Of a DNA stretch of 12,589 bases, positions 1 through 6,539 are shown piece by piece. Below the pieces are notes generated by a model. That model saw only the letters and a list, made by a program, of their open reading frames with translations. It was not told the origin of the DNA and searched no databases. The DNA lies in contig WRDE01000026.1 of the NCBI GenBank assembly GCA_009783605.1, positions 1 through 12,589 of the forward strand, read 5' to 3'. The stretch is from Oscillospiraceae bacterium (GTDB lineage Bacteria; Bacillota; Clostridia; Oscillospirales; Acutalibacteraceae). The translations under genes and the position numbers were made by a program. Each line of letters begins with the position of its first letter. The first letter of the stretch is position 1.

Positions 1-2
1 GT

Positions 3-125
3 TTGAGATTCAGCCCCCGTGCAGCCAATGATATGGGAACTTCAAATTCTATTGCTTTTTTTGCTGATTATTACTATTCCGGTACGCAATCCATTACTTT
101 TGAAGCGATATACAGAACGGTATGA
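3..125 (+). CDS. 3' end of an unidentified gene (partial)
   Basis: This frame is open from the window edge and ends with TGA at 123-125, giving 40 residues. The other two forward frames are closed early (TGA at 4-6 in frame 1 and TGA at about 29-31 in frame 2). The visible end is rich in Tyr, Phe, Ser and Thr (FFADYYYSGTQ, then FEAIYRTV), which suggests a beta-rich C-terminus. Base use is clearly more AT-rich than the capsid genes that follow. I do not recognise the family. Its place just upstream of the scaffold gene would suit a minor head protein or an inserted accessory gene, but neither can be shown. Confidence 0.5.
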   Translation: MRFSPRAANDMGTSNSIAFFADYYYSGTQSITFEAIYRTV

Positions 126-153
126 TATGAGAGCGGAATCATGAGTGATACTA

Positions 154-302
154 AACTTTGAAAAAAGCGTCGATAACGCTTTTTTCAAAGTTGGGTGCCG
201 TTTTTTCGCGAAAAATACTCCCTGCGGGGAGCGGGTTTTGCCTTTGGCAAAACATACTTTTTATAGCGCGTTTTTCGCGCTGTTTTTATGCCCGGAAGCG
301 GG
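154..302 (+). other. Leader with six consecutive hairpins before the capsid operon
   Basis: No gene is supported between 126 and 319. Instead there are back-to-back inverted repeats: a perfect 17-bp stem (154-170 with 176-192, loop CGATA); the palindrome TTTTTCGCGAAAAA (202-215); CTCCC/GGGAG with a UGCG tetraloop (218-231); an 8-bp stem GTTTTGCC/GGCAAAAC (235-253); AGCGCG/CGCGCT (265-281) followed by GTTTTT, which looks like an intrinsic terminator; and CCCG/CGGG (291-302) immediately before the scaffold ribosome binding site. This could be a terminator cluster closing the upstream gene or a structured 5' leader. The frame open from 158 simply translates through these stems. Confidence 0.7.
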
Positions 303-319
303 CGGGAAGGAGTTGGGTT

Positions 320-1594
320 ATGCCGAATAAGCTGACCGATTTGACGCTGACAAGTGTCGACCTTGTGCAGCAGGGGGCCAACCCGGACAGTTATGTCCGG
401 ATGTTCAAGCGGATGGATGCGGCTGATGGGGCTGGCGCGGCGGATAAGCCGGATACGGTTTTCCAAAAGGCCCTAAGCGCCATTGCGGGCGCTATAAACG
501 CGGCGGTGCAGATGATCACAAAGAATGCGGAGACATTTAGTGACGTGCTGGAGGATAAAGTGGACGACCGGGCGCTGCGTGAGGTGACTGAGCAGGTATG
601 GGATTGGATGTATTCCATGTCCGATAGCCTGGCGTCGATCATCTGTGACGGCGGGATGACTGCCGACGCAAAGAACGCGATGATGCTCACCAGCCTTGAG
701 GAATTTATTTCCTCCGCGCGGGCAGCGATCCCTGTATGGGCGGGCGGGAAATGCGCGGGGAATGGCGGGGATAAGGTCGTCAAGTCGGCGGAATCGCGGG
801 CGGCGTTCGACGGATTGATGGCGCGGTATATAAAGAGCGGATGTGCCGGCGGGGCGGATGAAGGCGCCGGCGGGGAAGCAGGCATAGAAAAGGGCGGTAT
901 TGTAAGCAGTACAAATATCAATAAATCAAACCAAAGGGAGGAAACAGACACTATGAAATTAGACAAAAGCAGGATGACCGGGGAGGAGCGGGACGCGCTC
1001 GAAGTGCTGGAAAAGAAGTATGGCGCGGATGATCCGGCGGATCTGCCGGAGGGCGGCGCTGCTGCTGACGGTACTCCCGCGGAAAGCGGAGCCGGCGCGG
1101 CGGGCGGCGGCGGCGAAGTGGCGAAAGGCGCGGCGGGCTCTGCTGAGAATGCGGAGCTTCACCCGGATGTCAAAAAGGCGCTGGACGACAACAGGGCGAT
1201 GGCGGCCGAGGTTGCCCAGTTGAAGAAAAGCCTTGAGATCGAGAAGCTGACCGCGTTCGCCAGTAAGTATGAGGCGGTCGGGAAACGCGCCGGTGAGCTG
1301 GCGCCGAAGCTGTATGACCTCAAAGAGGCCGGCGGAACCGCTTATGACGACTATGTCGCGCTGTTAGATGAGCAGGTCACGCTGGTTGAGAAGAGCGGGC
1401 TTTTCTCGGAGATGGGTTCCGGAATGAGCGGCGGCACCTTCGGCGCGGAAAGCGAGATCGAGGCAAAGGTTGGCGAGATCATGAAGGGAGACGGCAGCTT
1501 GACTAAGGCGCAGGCGGTGGTCAAGGCCTTTGACCTGAACCCGCAGCTGGCTGCCAGATACCAAAACGAATATACAGGAGGTACGGGAAAATGA
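320..1594 (+). CDS. Capsid assembly scaffold-like protein (XkdF-associated type)
   Basis: A 424-residue protein placed directly before the decoration and major capsid genes, where phages of this type carry the assembly scaffold and/or maturation protease. The start at 320 is chosen because AAGGAG (307-312) lies 7 nt upstream; the frame is open back to 158 only because hairpins are being translated. The N-terminus reads LTDLTLTSVDLVQQGANPDS, a motif I associate with proteins annotated as XkdF-like in Clostridia prophages. A helical region follows (about residues 55-140), then a Gly/Ala/Glu-rich low-complexity stretch, then from about residue 270 a coiled-coil segment (DVKKALDDNRAMAAEVAQLK) and a C-terminus ending NPQLAARYQNEYTGG. 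I see no convincing protease catalytic residues, so scaffold is the safer call. Its last 4 bp overlap the next start. Confidence 0.65.
   Translation: MPNKLTDLTLTSVDLVQQGANPDSYVRMFKRMDAADGAGAADKPDTVFQKALSAIAGAINAAVQMITKNAETFSDVLEDKVDDRALREVTEQVWDWMYSMSDSLASIICDGGMTADAKNAMMLTSLEEFISSARAAIPVWAGGKCAGNGGDKVVKSAESRAAFDGLMARYIKSGCAGGADEGAGGEAGIEKGGIVSSTNINKSNQREETDTMKLDKSRMTGEERDALEVLEKKYGADDPADLPEGGAAADGTPAESGAGAAGGGGEVAKGAAGSAENAELHPDVKKALDDNRAMAAEVAQLKKSLEIEKLTAFASKYEAVGKRAGELAPKLYDLKEAGGTAYDDYVALLDEQVTLVEKSGLFSEMGSGMSGGTFGAESEIEAKVGEIMKGDGSLTKAQAVVKAFDLNPQLAARYQNEYTGGTGK
935..941 (+). promoter_or_regulatory. Internal Shine-Dalgarno inside the scaffold gene
   Basis: AGGGAGG lies 11 nt before an in-frame ATG at 953. 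The preceding 40 bases (about 900-935) are AT-rich and look like an intergenic spacer rather than coding sequence of this gene. The motif therefore likely sets a second translation start. Confidence 0.55.
953..1594 (+). CDS. Nested scaffold protein from an internal start
   Basis: The ATG at 953 is in the same frame as the larger gene and would give the C-terminal 213 residues, starting MKLDKSRMTGEERDALEVLE. This part has what a scaffold needs: charged helices, a coiled coil and a compact C-terminal domain. The residues just before it (SSTNINKSNQREETDT) look like read-through of a former intergenic region. In-frame nested scaffold genes are established in other phages (Nu3 within gene C of lambda). 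Here the nested product is inferred from the ribosome binding site and base composition; the full-length protein may be the only product. Confidence 0.5.
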   Translation: MKLDKSRMTGEERDALEVLEKKYGADDPADLPEGGAAADGTPAESGAGAAGGGGEVAKGAAGSAENAELHPDVKKALDDNRAMAAEVAQLKKSLEIEKLTAFASKYEAVGKRAGELAPKLYDLKEAGGTAYDDYVALLDEQVTLVEKSGLFSEMGSGMSGGTFGAESEIEAKVGEIMKGDGSLTKAQAVVKAFDLNPQLAARYQNEYTGGTGK

Positions 1595-1983
1595 AAACAT
1601 TCATGAACGCGGTCGTCGACAGCTCACCGACGGTCGTCTTGCAAATTGCCGAAGCCATTGAAAACGCGCCGCATAAGGCGGTTTCCCTGAACGGGGACGG
1701 GAAAGCGGAATTGTCCACATCCGGGGTTATGGGGTTTGGCGTCATCCTCGGAAATACGCTTCCGGAATTGCCGGAAGGCGCCGAGGTCAGTGTTCTGATC
1801 AAGGATATCGGGCTGATCGTGGCCGGAGAGGATATCGCCGCCGGAGATCCGGTTGCGGCGGGAGATTACGGTGTTGCCGTAACCGCGGGATCCGGCATGT
1901 TTATCCTGGGTTTTGCGCTGGACAGCGCCGCCGAAGGCGACCATTTCCGCATCCAGATCACCAAATCCGGCTATATGCCTTAA
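1591..1983 (+). CDS. Capsid decoration (cement) protein, DUF2190-like
   Basis: A 130-residue protein whose ATG overlaps the scaffold stop (ATGA); AGGAGG at 1576-1581 supports the start. The pattern VSVLIKDIGLIVAGEDIAAG followed by a short Gly-rich loop and FILGFALDSA is the small beta-barrel signature seen in capsid decoration proteins of the DUF2190 type, which sit on the outer surface of the shell and stabilise it. It lies between scaffold and major capsid, the usual position. No signal peptide or membrane segment is visible. Assignment is by remembered family pattern and position. Confidence 0.75.
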   Translation: MKTFMNAVVDSSPTVVLQIAEAIENAPHKAVSLNGDGKAELSTSGVMGFGVILGNTLPELPEGAEVSVLIKDIGLIVAGEDIAAGDPVAAGDYGVAVTAGSGMFILGFALDSAAEGDHFRIQITKSGYMP

Positions 1984-2002
1984 TTAGGAGGGAGATTATA
2001 TT

Positions 2003-3064
2003 ATGTCTGACATCAACAAATTCTCACCCGCGCAGGTCGTCGATATGGTCAGGAAGGGAACCTTCGTGCCGAATATGTACCTGAGCAATGTGGCGCTGGC
2101 GTATTTCCAGGCCGACGAGGACTTTATCTCCCGGCGGATGTTCCCGAGCATTCCGGTCGCCCTGTCCAAGTCGCACTACTACATCTTCGACAAGGACGAT
2201 CTCACAAGGCTGGCCGTCGGGAAGAAGCCGTCGATGGGATCGGTTACCCCCGGAATTATCGGAAAGAGCGACGATACGTATTCCTGCGACGCCTATCAGG
2301 TCATCACCGGAATCGACCAGATCGAGGCGACCGACTATATCCGCACCAGCGTGCCCGGAAGCGTGAATCCGCTACGCTCCAAGGCGATGTGGATCGCCGA
2401 GCAGCTCAAGCTGTTCACCGACTACCAATGGGCGCGGTCGTTTTTTGTGCCTGACAAGTGGGGTACGGTGCTGCAGGGCGTCGGGTCGACCCCCGGAGAG
2501 GGCGAGTTCTGGCAGTTCGATAACAGCAACAGCGACCCCATCGAGCAGTTCAACCAGCTGCGGGTGGTTATGCGGCTGCTGGGTCTGCGGTTCCCCAACA
2601 GGATATGCTTCGGCGTCAACGCATGGGCCAAGCTCAAAACCAACCCGGCGATCCTCGAGCGCATCGTATCCGGCGGAAGCACACCCAACCCCGCCAACGT
2701 CACCAAGAATGTGGTGGCGCAGCTGTTCGACCTGGAGGAGGTTCTCGTCGGCAGCGCGGTCATCAACACCGCCGCCGTCGGCCAGCCGGGAAAGCCGGAG
2801 TTTATCGTGCCGGAGAACGACGCGCTGTTGGTGTATGCTCCATCCGGTCCGGCCATCGACGTGCCTTCCGCCGGGTATACCTTCTCCTGGGATATGGGGC
2901 TCGGAACCAATCCGGCGGTCCAAACATTCCAGGGTCCGCCCGCTACGCACACCGAATTTGCCGAAGGGATGATATCCTATGACATGAAGGTGACGTCACC
3001 CGACCTCGGCATCTATATGAAGGACTGCGTGTCTGCGCCGCCGGAGGATGAAGAGGAGGGCTAA
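2003..3064 (+). CDS. Major capsid protein
   Basis: A 353-residue protein preceded by TAGGAGGGAG (about 1985-1994). It follows the decoration gene and precedes the neck genes. Length and layout suit an HK97-fold major capsid protein without a long N-terminal delta domain: an N-terminal arm, a loop-rich part (VTPGIIGKSDDTYSCDAYQV), then a long amphipathic helix (MWIAEQLKLFTDYQWARSFF) as expected for the spine helix, then the peripheral and axial domains with GFRFPN-like and FGVNAWAKLK segments. The tail is acidic (PPEDEEEG). The fold is inferred from context and pattern; major capsid identity is the strong part of the call. Codon use is typical of the neighbouring late genes. Confidence 0.85.
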   Translation: MSDINKFSPAQVVDMVRKGTFVPNMYLSNVALAYFQADEDFISRRMFPSIPVALSKSHYYIFDKDDLTRLAVGKKPSMGSVTPGIIGKSDDTYSCDAYQVITGIDQIEATDYIRTSVPGSVNPLRSKAMWIAEQLKLFTDYQWARSFFVPDKWGTVLQGVGSTPGEGEFWQFDNSNSDPIEQFNQLRVVMRLLGLRFPNRICFGVNAWAKLKTNPAILERIVSGGSTPNPANVTKNVVAQLFDLEEVLVGSAVINTAAVGQPGKPEFIVPENDALLVYAPSGPAIDVPSAGYTFSWDMGLGTNPAVQTFQGPPATHTEFAEGMISYDMKVTSPDLGIYMKDCVSAPPEDEEEG

Positions 3065-3067
3065 GCT

Positions 3068-3640
3068 ATGGCTTATATCGCGAAAAGGCCGGTGCGGTTT
3101 GACCGCAGGTACCATGTCGGAGAGACAATACCCGGTTCGGTCATCGATACCCGGATGGTGGAACGGTTGGTTAAGCAGGGGCGCATTGCCGTCTTGCCGG
3201 ATGATATGATCACGCTGGAAGCGGTTCCGGTTGGCGTTGTCCTGAAAGCGGATACGCTGGAGGAGCGCGTAGCGGCGGCGGAGGAATTGTTCGGTATTGA
3301 GCCGGACGAAAGTGAAGGCGTCACCGACCGGGTTGAGAATTGCCTGACGGCGCTGGCGGAGATACTCAGTGAGGAATATATACCGGAACCGGAGGATGAC
3401 GATCAGCAAGAGCCGCCGCCGGAGGATGATGCCGTCAGAGAGAATGCCGGCGGGGACGACGGAGAAGATACCGGACAAGAAGAACCGGATGGCGGTGATG
3501 CCGAAACAACCGATGAAGGCGCGGCCGATACTGATACCGGCGGGGAGACAGATCCCGCAAAATTCGCCTGTCCGGTCTGCGGAAAGATGTGCGGGAATAA
3601 GTCCGGGCTTACCCGGCATATGGTCACACACAACACATAG
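3068..3640 (+). CDS. Head protein with acidic linker and C-terminal C2H2 zinc finger
   Basis: A 190-residue protein starting 3 nt after the capsid stop, with GAGGAGGG (3053-3060) upstream. Residues 1-50 (VRFDRRYHVGETIPGSVIDT) resemble the small N-terminal beta domain of YqbF-like phage head proteins. Residues about 75-105 are helical. Residues about 108-163 are a strongly acidic, Gly-rich, probably disordered linker. The last 25 residues contain Cys168, Cys171, His184 and His188 with spacing CX2CX12HX3H, a classical C2H2 zinc finger, including a Leu three residues before the first His. A zinc finger is unexpected in a phage head-tail module. The role is unknown; it may bind DNA, RNA or protein during packaging or in the infected cell. 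Confidence 0.7.
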   Translation: MAYIAKRPVRFDRRYHVGETIPGSVIDTRMVERLVKQGRIAVLPDDMITLEAVPVGVVLKADTLEERVAAAEELFGIEPDESEGVTDRVENCLTALAEILSEEYIPEPEDDDQQEPPPEDDAVRENAGGDDGEDTGQEEPDGGDAETTDEGAADTDTGGETDPAKFACPVCGKMCGNKSGLTRHMVTHNT

Positions 3641-3654
3641 AAAGGGGCGTAGGT

Positions 3655-4113
3655 ATGGTTCGCGACGGAAGTGATGATAACGCAAGGGATGTGGGCGCGG
3701 TCATGAATCATACCTACGATCCGACCAAAATCAATATCCACGGGTTGGACCGGATGCGGTTTGAGTTGGGGGATACCCTTGTCGAGGGAGGCGCGGATAC
3801 CTGCGCTCTATCGGACGAGGAGTACAGCGCCATATTGGATGGGATACGACCCGGCCGGCGGGAATGGGTGTCCGCCAAGCTGTATGCGCTGGAGGCTATT
3901 TTATTCAAGCTGTCCTATATGGTGGATACCAAAGTTGATGTGCTGACATACGGGTTCGGGGACCGGGCGGACCGGTGGCGCAAGCTGCATGATGCGCTCA
4001 AAGAGGAATTACAGGCCGGGACCGGCGTGCCGTCGATGGATAGGCGGGCGATGAGAAAACCGCCTTATTTTTATACGGGAATACATGATAACCCACACAT
4101 GCACAATCAATAA
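3655..4113 (+). CDS. Head-tail connector (adaptor-like) protein
   Basis: A 152-residue protein with AAAGGGG (3641-3647) 7 nt before ATG 3655. The segment MRFELGDTLVEGGADTCALS followed by DEEYSAIL and a helix-rich region (AKLYALEAILFKLSYMVDTK) matches the small helical neck proteins that attach to the portal ring in phages of this group. Position after capsid and before the head-closure gene supports the call. The last residues (HDNPHMHNQ) are encoded by the left end of the repeat element at 4086-4177, and the stop codon lies inside that element's first stem, so the C-terminus has probably been rewritten. Confidence 0.65.
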   Translation: MVRDGSDDNARDVGAVMNHTYDPTKINIHGLDRMRFELGDTLVEGGADTCALSDEEYSAILDGIRPGRREWVSAKLYALEAILFKLSYMVDTKVDVLTYGFGDRADRWRKLHDALKEELQAGTGVPSMDRRAMRKPPYFYTGIHDNPHMHNQ

Positions 4114-4177
4114 ATTATGTGATCCATCGCATAATTTATTGATTGTCTGCGCTATTACACAATAGCGCAGACCAATT
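4086..4177 (+). repeat. Boundary hairpin element, copy E
   Basis: The left end TGATAACCCACACAT (4086-4100) differs at one of 15 positions from the left ends of copies A and C. Two perfect hairpins follow: a 17-bp stem (4103-4119 with 4130-4146) and a 12-bp stem (4145-4156 with 4161-4172, loop ACAC). The right end ACACAAT...GACCAAT resembles the ACACAAT...AAACCAAT end of other copies, with spacing differing by one base. It fills the gap between the connector and head-closure genes and overlaps the last codons of the connector gene. Confidence 0.65.
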
Positions 4178-4197
4178 CAAAATAAGAGGTATAGGAC

Positions 4198-4557
4198 ATG
4201 TTTTCCGGGAATGTTATGCTGCGTTCCGGGCAGGAGCTGCGGGCGTTTTCCGTGCTGCGTCCGGATAAGCGGGAGACTGAGCGGGGAAGGATCACCACCA
4301 ACGGTTATACGGAGATCGGGCGGGTACGGGCGATACTGGCTCAGGCGAGGCCGGAGGAGATCCAGCGGTGGCGGCAATTGACACATCCGATCACCCATAA
4401 AGTTATCACCCGGCAGAAACCGGATTTTGAGGTCAGGCCGGGGGATATCTTTGAGCGGGACGGGCGGCGGTTTTATAATCAGGCGCTGCCGTATAATCCG
4501 GGGGATATCGGGCACTGGACGATATTTTACTGCGAGGAGAGGACGGATGTGGTATGA
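4198..4557 (+). CDS. Head closure (head-tail joining) protein
   Basis: A 119-residue protein with AAGAGG (4184-4189) 8 nt before the ATG. Size, beta-rich pattern and segments such as GRVRAILAQARPEEIQRWRQ and DIFERDGRRFYNQALPYNPG are typical of the small head-closure proteins (SPP1 gp16 / HK97 gp9-like) that plug the portal after packaging. It sits between the connector and the gp10-like gene, the expected order. Its stop overlaps the next start by 4 bp (ATGA), implying translational coupling. Confidence 0.7.
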   Translation: MFSGNVMLRSGQELRAFSVLRPDKRETERGRITTNGYTEIGRVRAILAQARPEEIQRWRQLTHPITHKVITRQKPDFEVRPGDIFERDGRRFYNQALPYNPGDIGHWTIFYCEERTDVV

Positions 4558-5021
4558 GTGTATCCGGAAATCCTGCGGGTGACGCCTCGCGAATTATCGG
4601 AAAGGTCGCACAGACGACGGTCAGGACGGCGGAGACGGAGGTCGCCAACCGCACCTTCCGGGCCAGCAATGCGCTGCGGTCGGCGGCGCTGTATCTGCTG
4701 CGCGGGGAGCGGAGCGGACGGGTTTACAAGGTGCCGAATACCCGGAGAAGGTACCAGGCTTCGGCGCCGGGGGAGTCTCCCGCCGTCCGCACCGGCATAT
4801 TCCGGCTTTCATGGGGGATGAATCCACGTATGGAGCGCCGGGGAAACCGGTATGTGGCGGTCGCCGCCATCGAGAGCCATGTCACGGTCGGAGGCCGGCC
4901 GTTGGGCGAGAGATTAGAAAAAGGCACCAACCGGATGGCGCCGCGTCCTTATAAGCAGGCGGTGGTTGAGCGGGCGATGCCGGAGATAAAGCGAATATAC
5001 GCAAGGCCATACAGGTTATAG
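4554..5021 (+). CDS. HK97 gp10-like neck/tail completion protein
   Basis: A 155-residue basic protein. The ATG at 4554 overlaps the upstream stop, and a purine-rich GAGGAGAGGA (4534-4543) lies upstream. An N-terminal helix (about residues 20-50) leads to the pattern RSGRVYKVPNTRRRYQASAP, GESPAVRTGIFRLSW and, near the end, LEKGTNRMAPRPYKQAVVE. These are hallmark segments of the HK97 gp10-like family of tail completion proteins acting at the head-tail interface. It belongs to the same translationally coupled run as the head-closure gene. Confidence 0.75.
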   Translation: MSVSGNPAGDASRIIGKVAQTTVRTAETEVANRTFRASNALRSAALYLLRGERSGRVYKVPNTRRRYQASAPGESPAVRTGIFRLSWGMNPRMERRGNRYVAVAAIESHVTVGGRPLGERLEKGTNRMAPRPYKQAVVERAMPEIKRIYARPYRL

Positions 5022-5038
5022 GGAAGGAGATGAGATAT

Positions 5039-5311
5039 ATGGCAATGACTACGGGCATTAACGTCGCGGTGTTTGACCGCGGTATTATAAACCGCGGAGA
5101 TGGGATACGGTTCCGCCGGGCGGGGTCTACGGAATTTAGGAACGGCGTCATAACCAAGGTTTCGGATGCCCAGATCGAGGTGCTGCATACCAATATACAG
5201 AACAACGCCACCAGTTTTACCCAGATAAATGCCGCGGATGTGGCGGTGGGCGTTTGGGAGGTATGGTGGACAACCGATTTTATTACCGTCAATTATCAAC
5301 CAGGCGCCTGA
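5039..5311 (+). CDS. Small beta-rich neck/tail protein
   Basis: The start is placed at 5039 because AAGGAG (5024-5029) lies 9 nt upstream; an earlier in-frame ATG at 5030 abuts the Shine-Dalgarno and could not be used well. The product has 90 residues with an alternating pattern (GDGIRFRRAGSTEFRNGVIT, then VSDAQIEVLHT, then GVWEVWW) that suggests a small SH3-like beta barrel. Similar small proteins lie before the tail terminator in related prophages, but I know no defined function. Its TGA stop is the first codon of repeat copy A. Confidence 0.6.
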   Translation: MAMTTGINVAVFDRGIINRGDGIRFRRAGSTEFRNGVITKVSDAQIEVLHTNIQNNATSFTQINAADVAVGVWEVWWTTDFITVNYQPGA

Positions 5312-5390
5312 TAACCAACACATCATAAAAAGAACCATTCTGCGGAATGGTTCTTTTTGGTGCGCCTCCACACAATTTCTGGAAACCAAT
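5309..5390 (+). repeat. Boundary hairpin element, copy A
   Basis: The left end TGATAACCAACACAT (5309-5323) is identical to copy C and includes the stop codon of the upstream gene. The centre is a perfect 14-bp hairpin (5327-5340 with 5345-5358) with A-run and T-run ends and a C(UGCG)G tetraloop of the UNCG type. The right end (5361-5390) starts TGCGCCTCCACACAAT and ends GGAAACCAAT; it matches copy C at 27 of 30 positions, while the stems of the two copies are unrelated. Confidence 0.8.
5327..5358 (+). terminator. Terminator-like hairpin in copy A
   Basis: A perfect 14-bp stem, AAAAAGAACCATTC paired with GAATGGTTCTTTTT, with a UGCG loop. A-run on one side and T-run on the other mean it could act in both directions. 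It stands in the middle of a late operon that must be read through. Confidence 0.6.
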
Positions 5391-5430
5391 GAGTTCCACA
5401 GCCGTCAGAATCAGCGAACAGGCGCAGTCG

Positions 5431-5450
5431 GCAGGAACCGCAGTTCCTGC
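5431..5450 (+). other. Perfect 8-bp hairpin between copies A and B
   Basis: GCAGGAAC pairs with GTTCCTGC around a CGCA loop. There is no T-run. The loop is the reverse complement of the UGCG loop in copy A, so the minus-strand version carries the UNCG-type loop. Apart from this hairpin I see nothing in 5391-5463. Confidence 0.5.
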
Positions 5451-5463
5451 TTACAAGCCCCAA

Positions 5464-5570
5464 ACCCAACACATTTTGAATGCGGCAAGGATCATAAAAA
5501 CGCCCCTTTGGGACGTTTTTGGTTCGCCCGCCGTATATAGGCGGAATTTAATACAATTTTGGGAAACCAG
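5464..5570 (+). repeat. Boundary hairpin element, copy B
   Basis: A diverged copy. The left end contains CCAACACATTT (5466-5476). A hairpin with one mismatch (5496-5506 with 5510-5520, A-run and T-run ends) and a second short stem CCGCC/GGCGG follow. The right end ACAATTTTGGGAAACCAG (5553-5570) matches copy C at 16 of 18 positions. It is followed at once by TTATAAGGGG, the ribosome binding site of the next gene, as in copy D (TTATAAGGAG). Confidence 0.65.
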
Positions 5571-5587
5571 TTATAAGGGGTATACCT

Positions 5588-6499
5588 ATGCTTGACGGGT
5601 TGTTGAAGGATCAGATCAGGGGCGATGGCTGTATAGCCGGTATGCTGACCACTTATAGCGGCGTTCCGGCGTTTTTTTATCAGAAAAGCCCTATGGATAC
5701 CGATGAGGGATGGGAGAAGCCCTGTTATCCCCGGATGGATTACGGCATCGATATGCGGTATGATCCGGAACGCAAGAACAGCGGGGCGCTTACGGTCAAT
5801 ATCTGGTGCGTCGACGGGAACGCGGCTATGCCGGAGGATATCGAGATGCAGCTGGTTGAATTGGTAAACGGGACATTCTATACGCCATCCGGATCGGATA
5901 CGGTATGCGCCGTATGGAACCGGTCGGAGTCCTTCTCATTCAACTCCCCCTTCGAGGCGAAGCAGGATTCCCCGCCGGAGGGGTTCGGGATGACGGTGTC
6001 ATTCGACTTGATGGCGTTTCCCTGTCAGATGACCACCGACCCGGATCCGATACAGGGGTTGAACAACTGGACAAAGTGTAATTTCCCCGGCATGACGGTC
6101 ATTGACGTTGACGGTATGCCGGAGATATGGAAGCCGTCTGTGGAGAATCCGGCCATATACTGGCGGTTTGACGGTCCGTCGGCGAACGACCGGCAGAGCT
6201 ATGCGGTCAATTGGTATACCGGGCAGTTTTTTGCCCATGTCATCACCGGAGAGGTTACCGGGCGGAACCGATGGATCAAAGCGATGACGGAGTTGATACA
6301 GATTGACGGGGAGGTGCTGCTGGTCGACGGGTCTCCGCTGTTCGCGGAGCGGATTGTCATCCGTCAGGGCGCCGATCCGCTGCGTGAGGGGCAGTTTACG
6401 CTGACCGGACGGTACGGGGTGTTGGCGCAGCACCGCAGGGAGCGTACGCAGGTGCCGTTGAACCGGGCGAATTTTTGGTTCACGGATGCTGACGATTAG
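5588..6499 (+). CDS. Tail terminator-like protein with an extra C-terminal domain
   Basis: A 303-residue protein with AAGGGG (5575-5580) 7 nt before the ATG. The N-terminal half contains FFYQKSPMDTDEGWEKPCYP, then YDPERKNSGALTVNIWC, the pattern of tail terminator proteins that cap the tail tube where it meets the head; position between neck and sheath genes agrees. These proteins are often nearer 130-160 residues. The second half (from about residue 155, including CNFPGMTVIDVDGMPEIWKP and YAVNWYTGQFF) looks like an additional beta-rich domain that I cannot name. Copy B lies directly upstream and the two-promoter cassette directly downstream. Confidence 0.55.
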   Translation: MLDGLLKDQIRGDGCIAGMLTTYSGVPAFFYQKSPMDTDEGWEKPCYPRMDYGIDMRYDPERKNSGALTVNIWCVDGNAAMPEDIEMQLVELVNGTFYTPSGSDTVCAVWNRSESFSFNSPFEAKQDSPPEGFGMTVSFDLMAFPCQMTTDPDPIQGLNNWTKCNFPGMTVIDVDGMPEIWKPSVENPAIYWRFDGPSANDRQSYAVNWYTGQFFAHVITGEVTGRNRWIKAMTELIQIDGEVLLVDGSPLFAERIVIRQGADPLREGQFTLTGRYGVLAQHRRERTQVPLNRANFWFTDADD

Positions 6500-6508
6500 G
6501 CAAATTGA

Positions 6509-6539
6509 AAAAACCGCCTTGACATACAGGGCGGTTTTT
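6509..6539 (+). terminator. Bidirectional intrinsic terminator after the tail terminator gene
   Basis: AAAAACCGCC (6509-6518) pairs with GGCGGTTTTT (6530-6539), a 10-bp stem with an 11-nt loop. It has a T-run in the rightward direction and six Ts in the leftward direction. The loop contains the -35 box of the next promoter. Confidence 0.75.

Noticed and set aside
158..319. A 54-residue N-terminal extension of the scaffold protein.
   Set aside because: It translates hairpin stems, lacks a Shine-Dalgarno, and a strong one exists for the start at 320.
3629..3639. ACACAACACAT at the end of the zinc finger gene, like the left end of the boundary elements.
   Set aside because: Only about eight bases match, there is no hairpin or right end, and the bases encode the final finger residues.
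5389..5595. A 68-residue frame running through copies A and B and overlapping the next gene's start.
   Set aside because: No ribosome binding site precedes ATG 5389, and the frame is made of repeat ends and hairpin arms. Open length here is explained by base composition.
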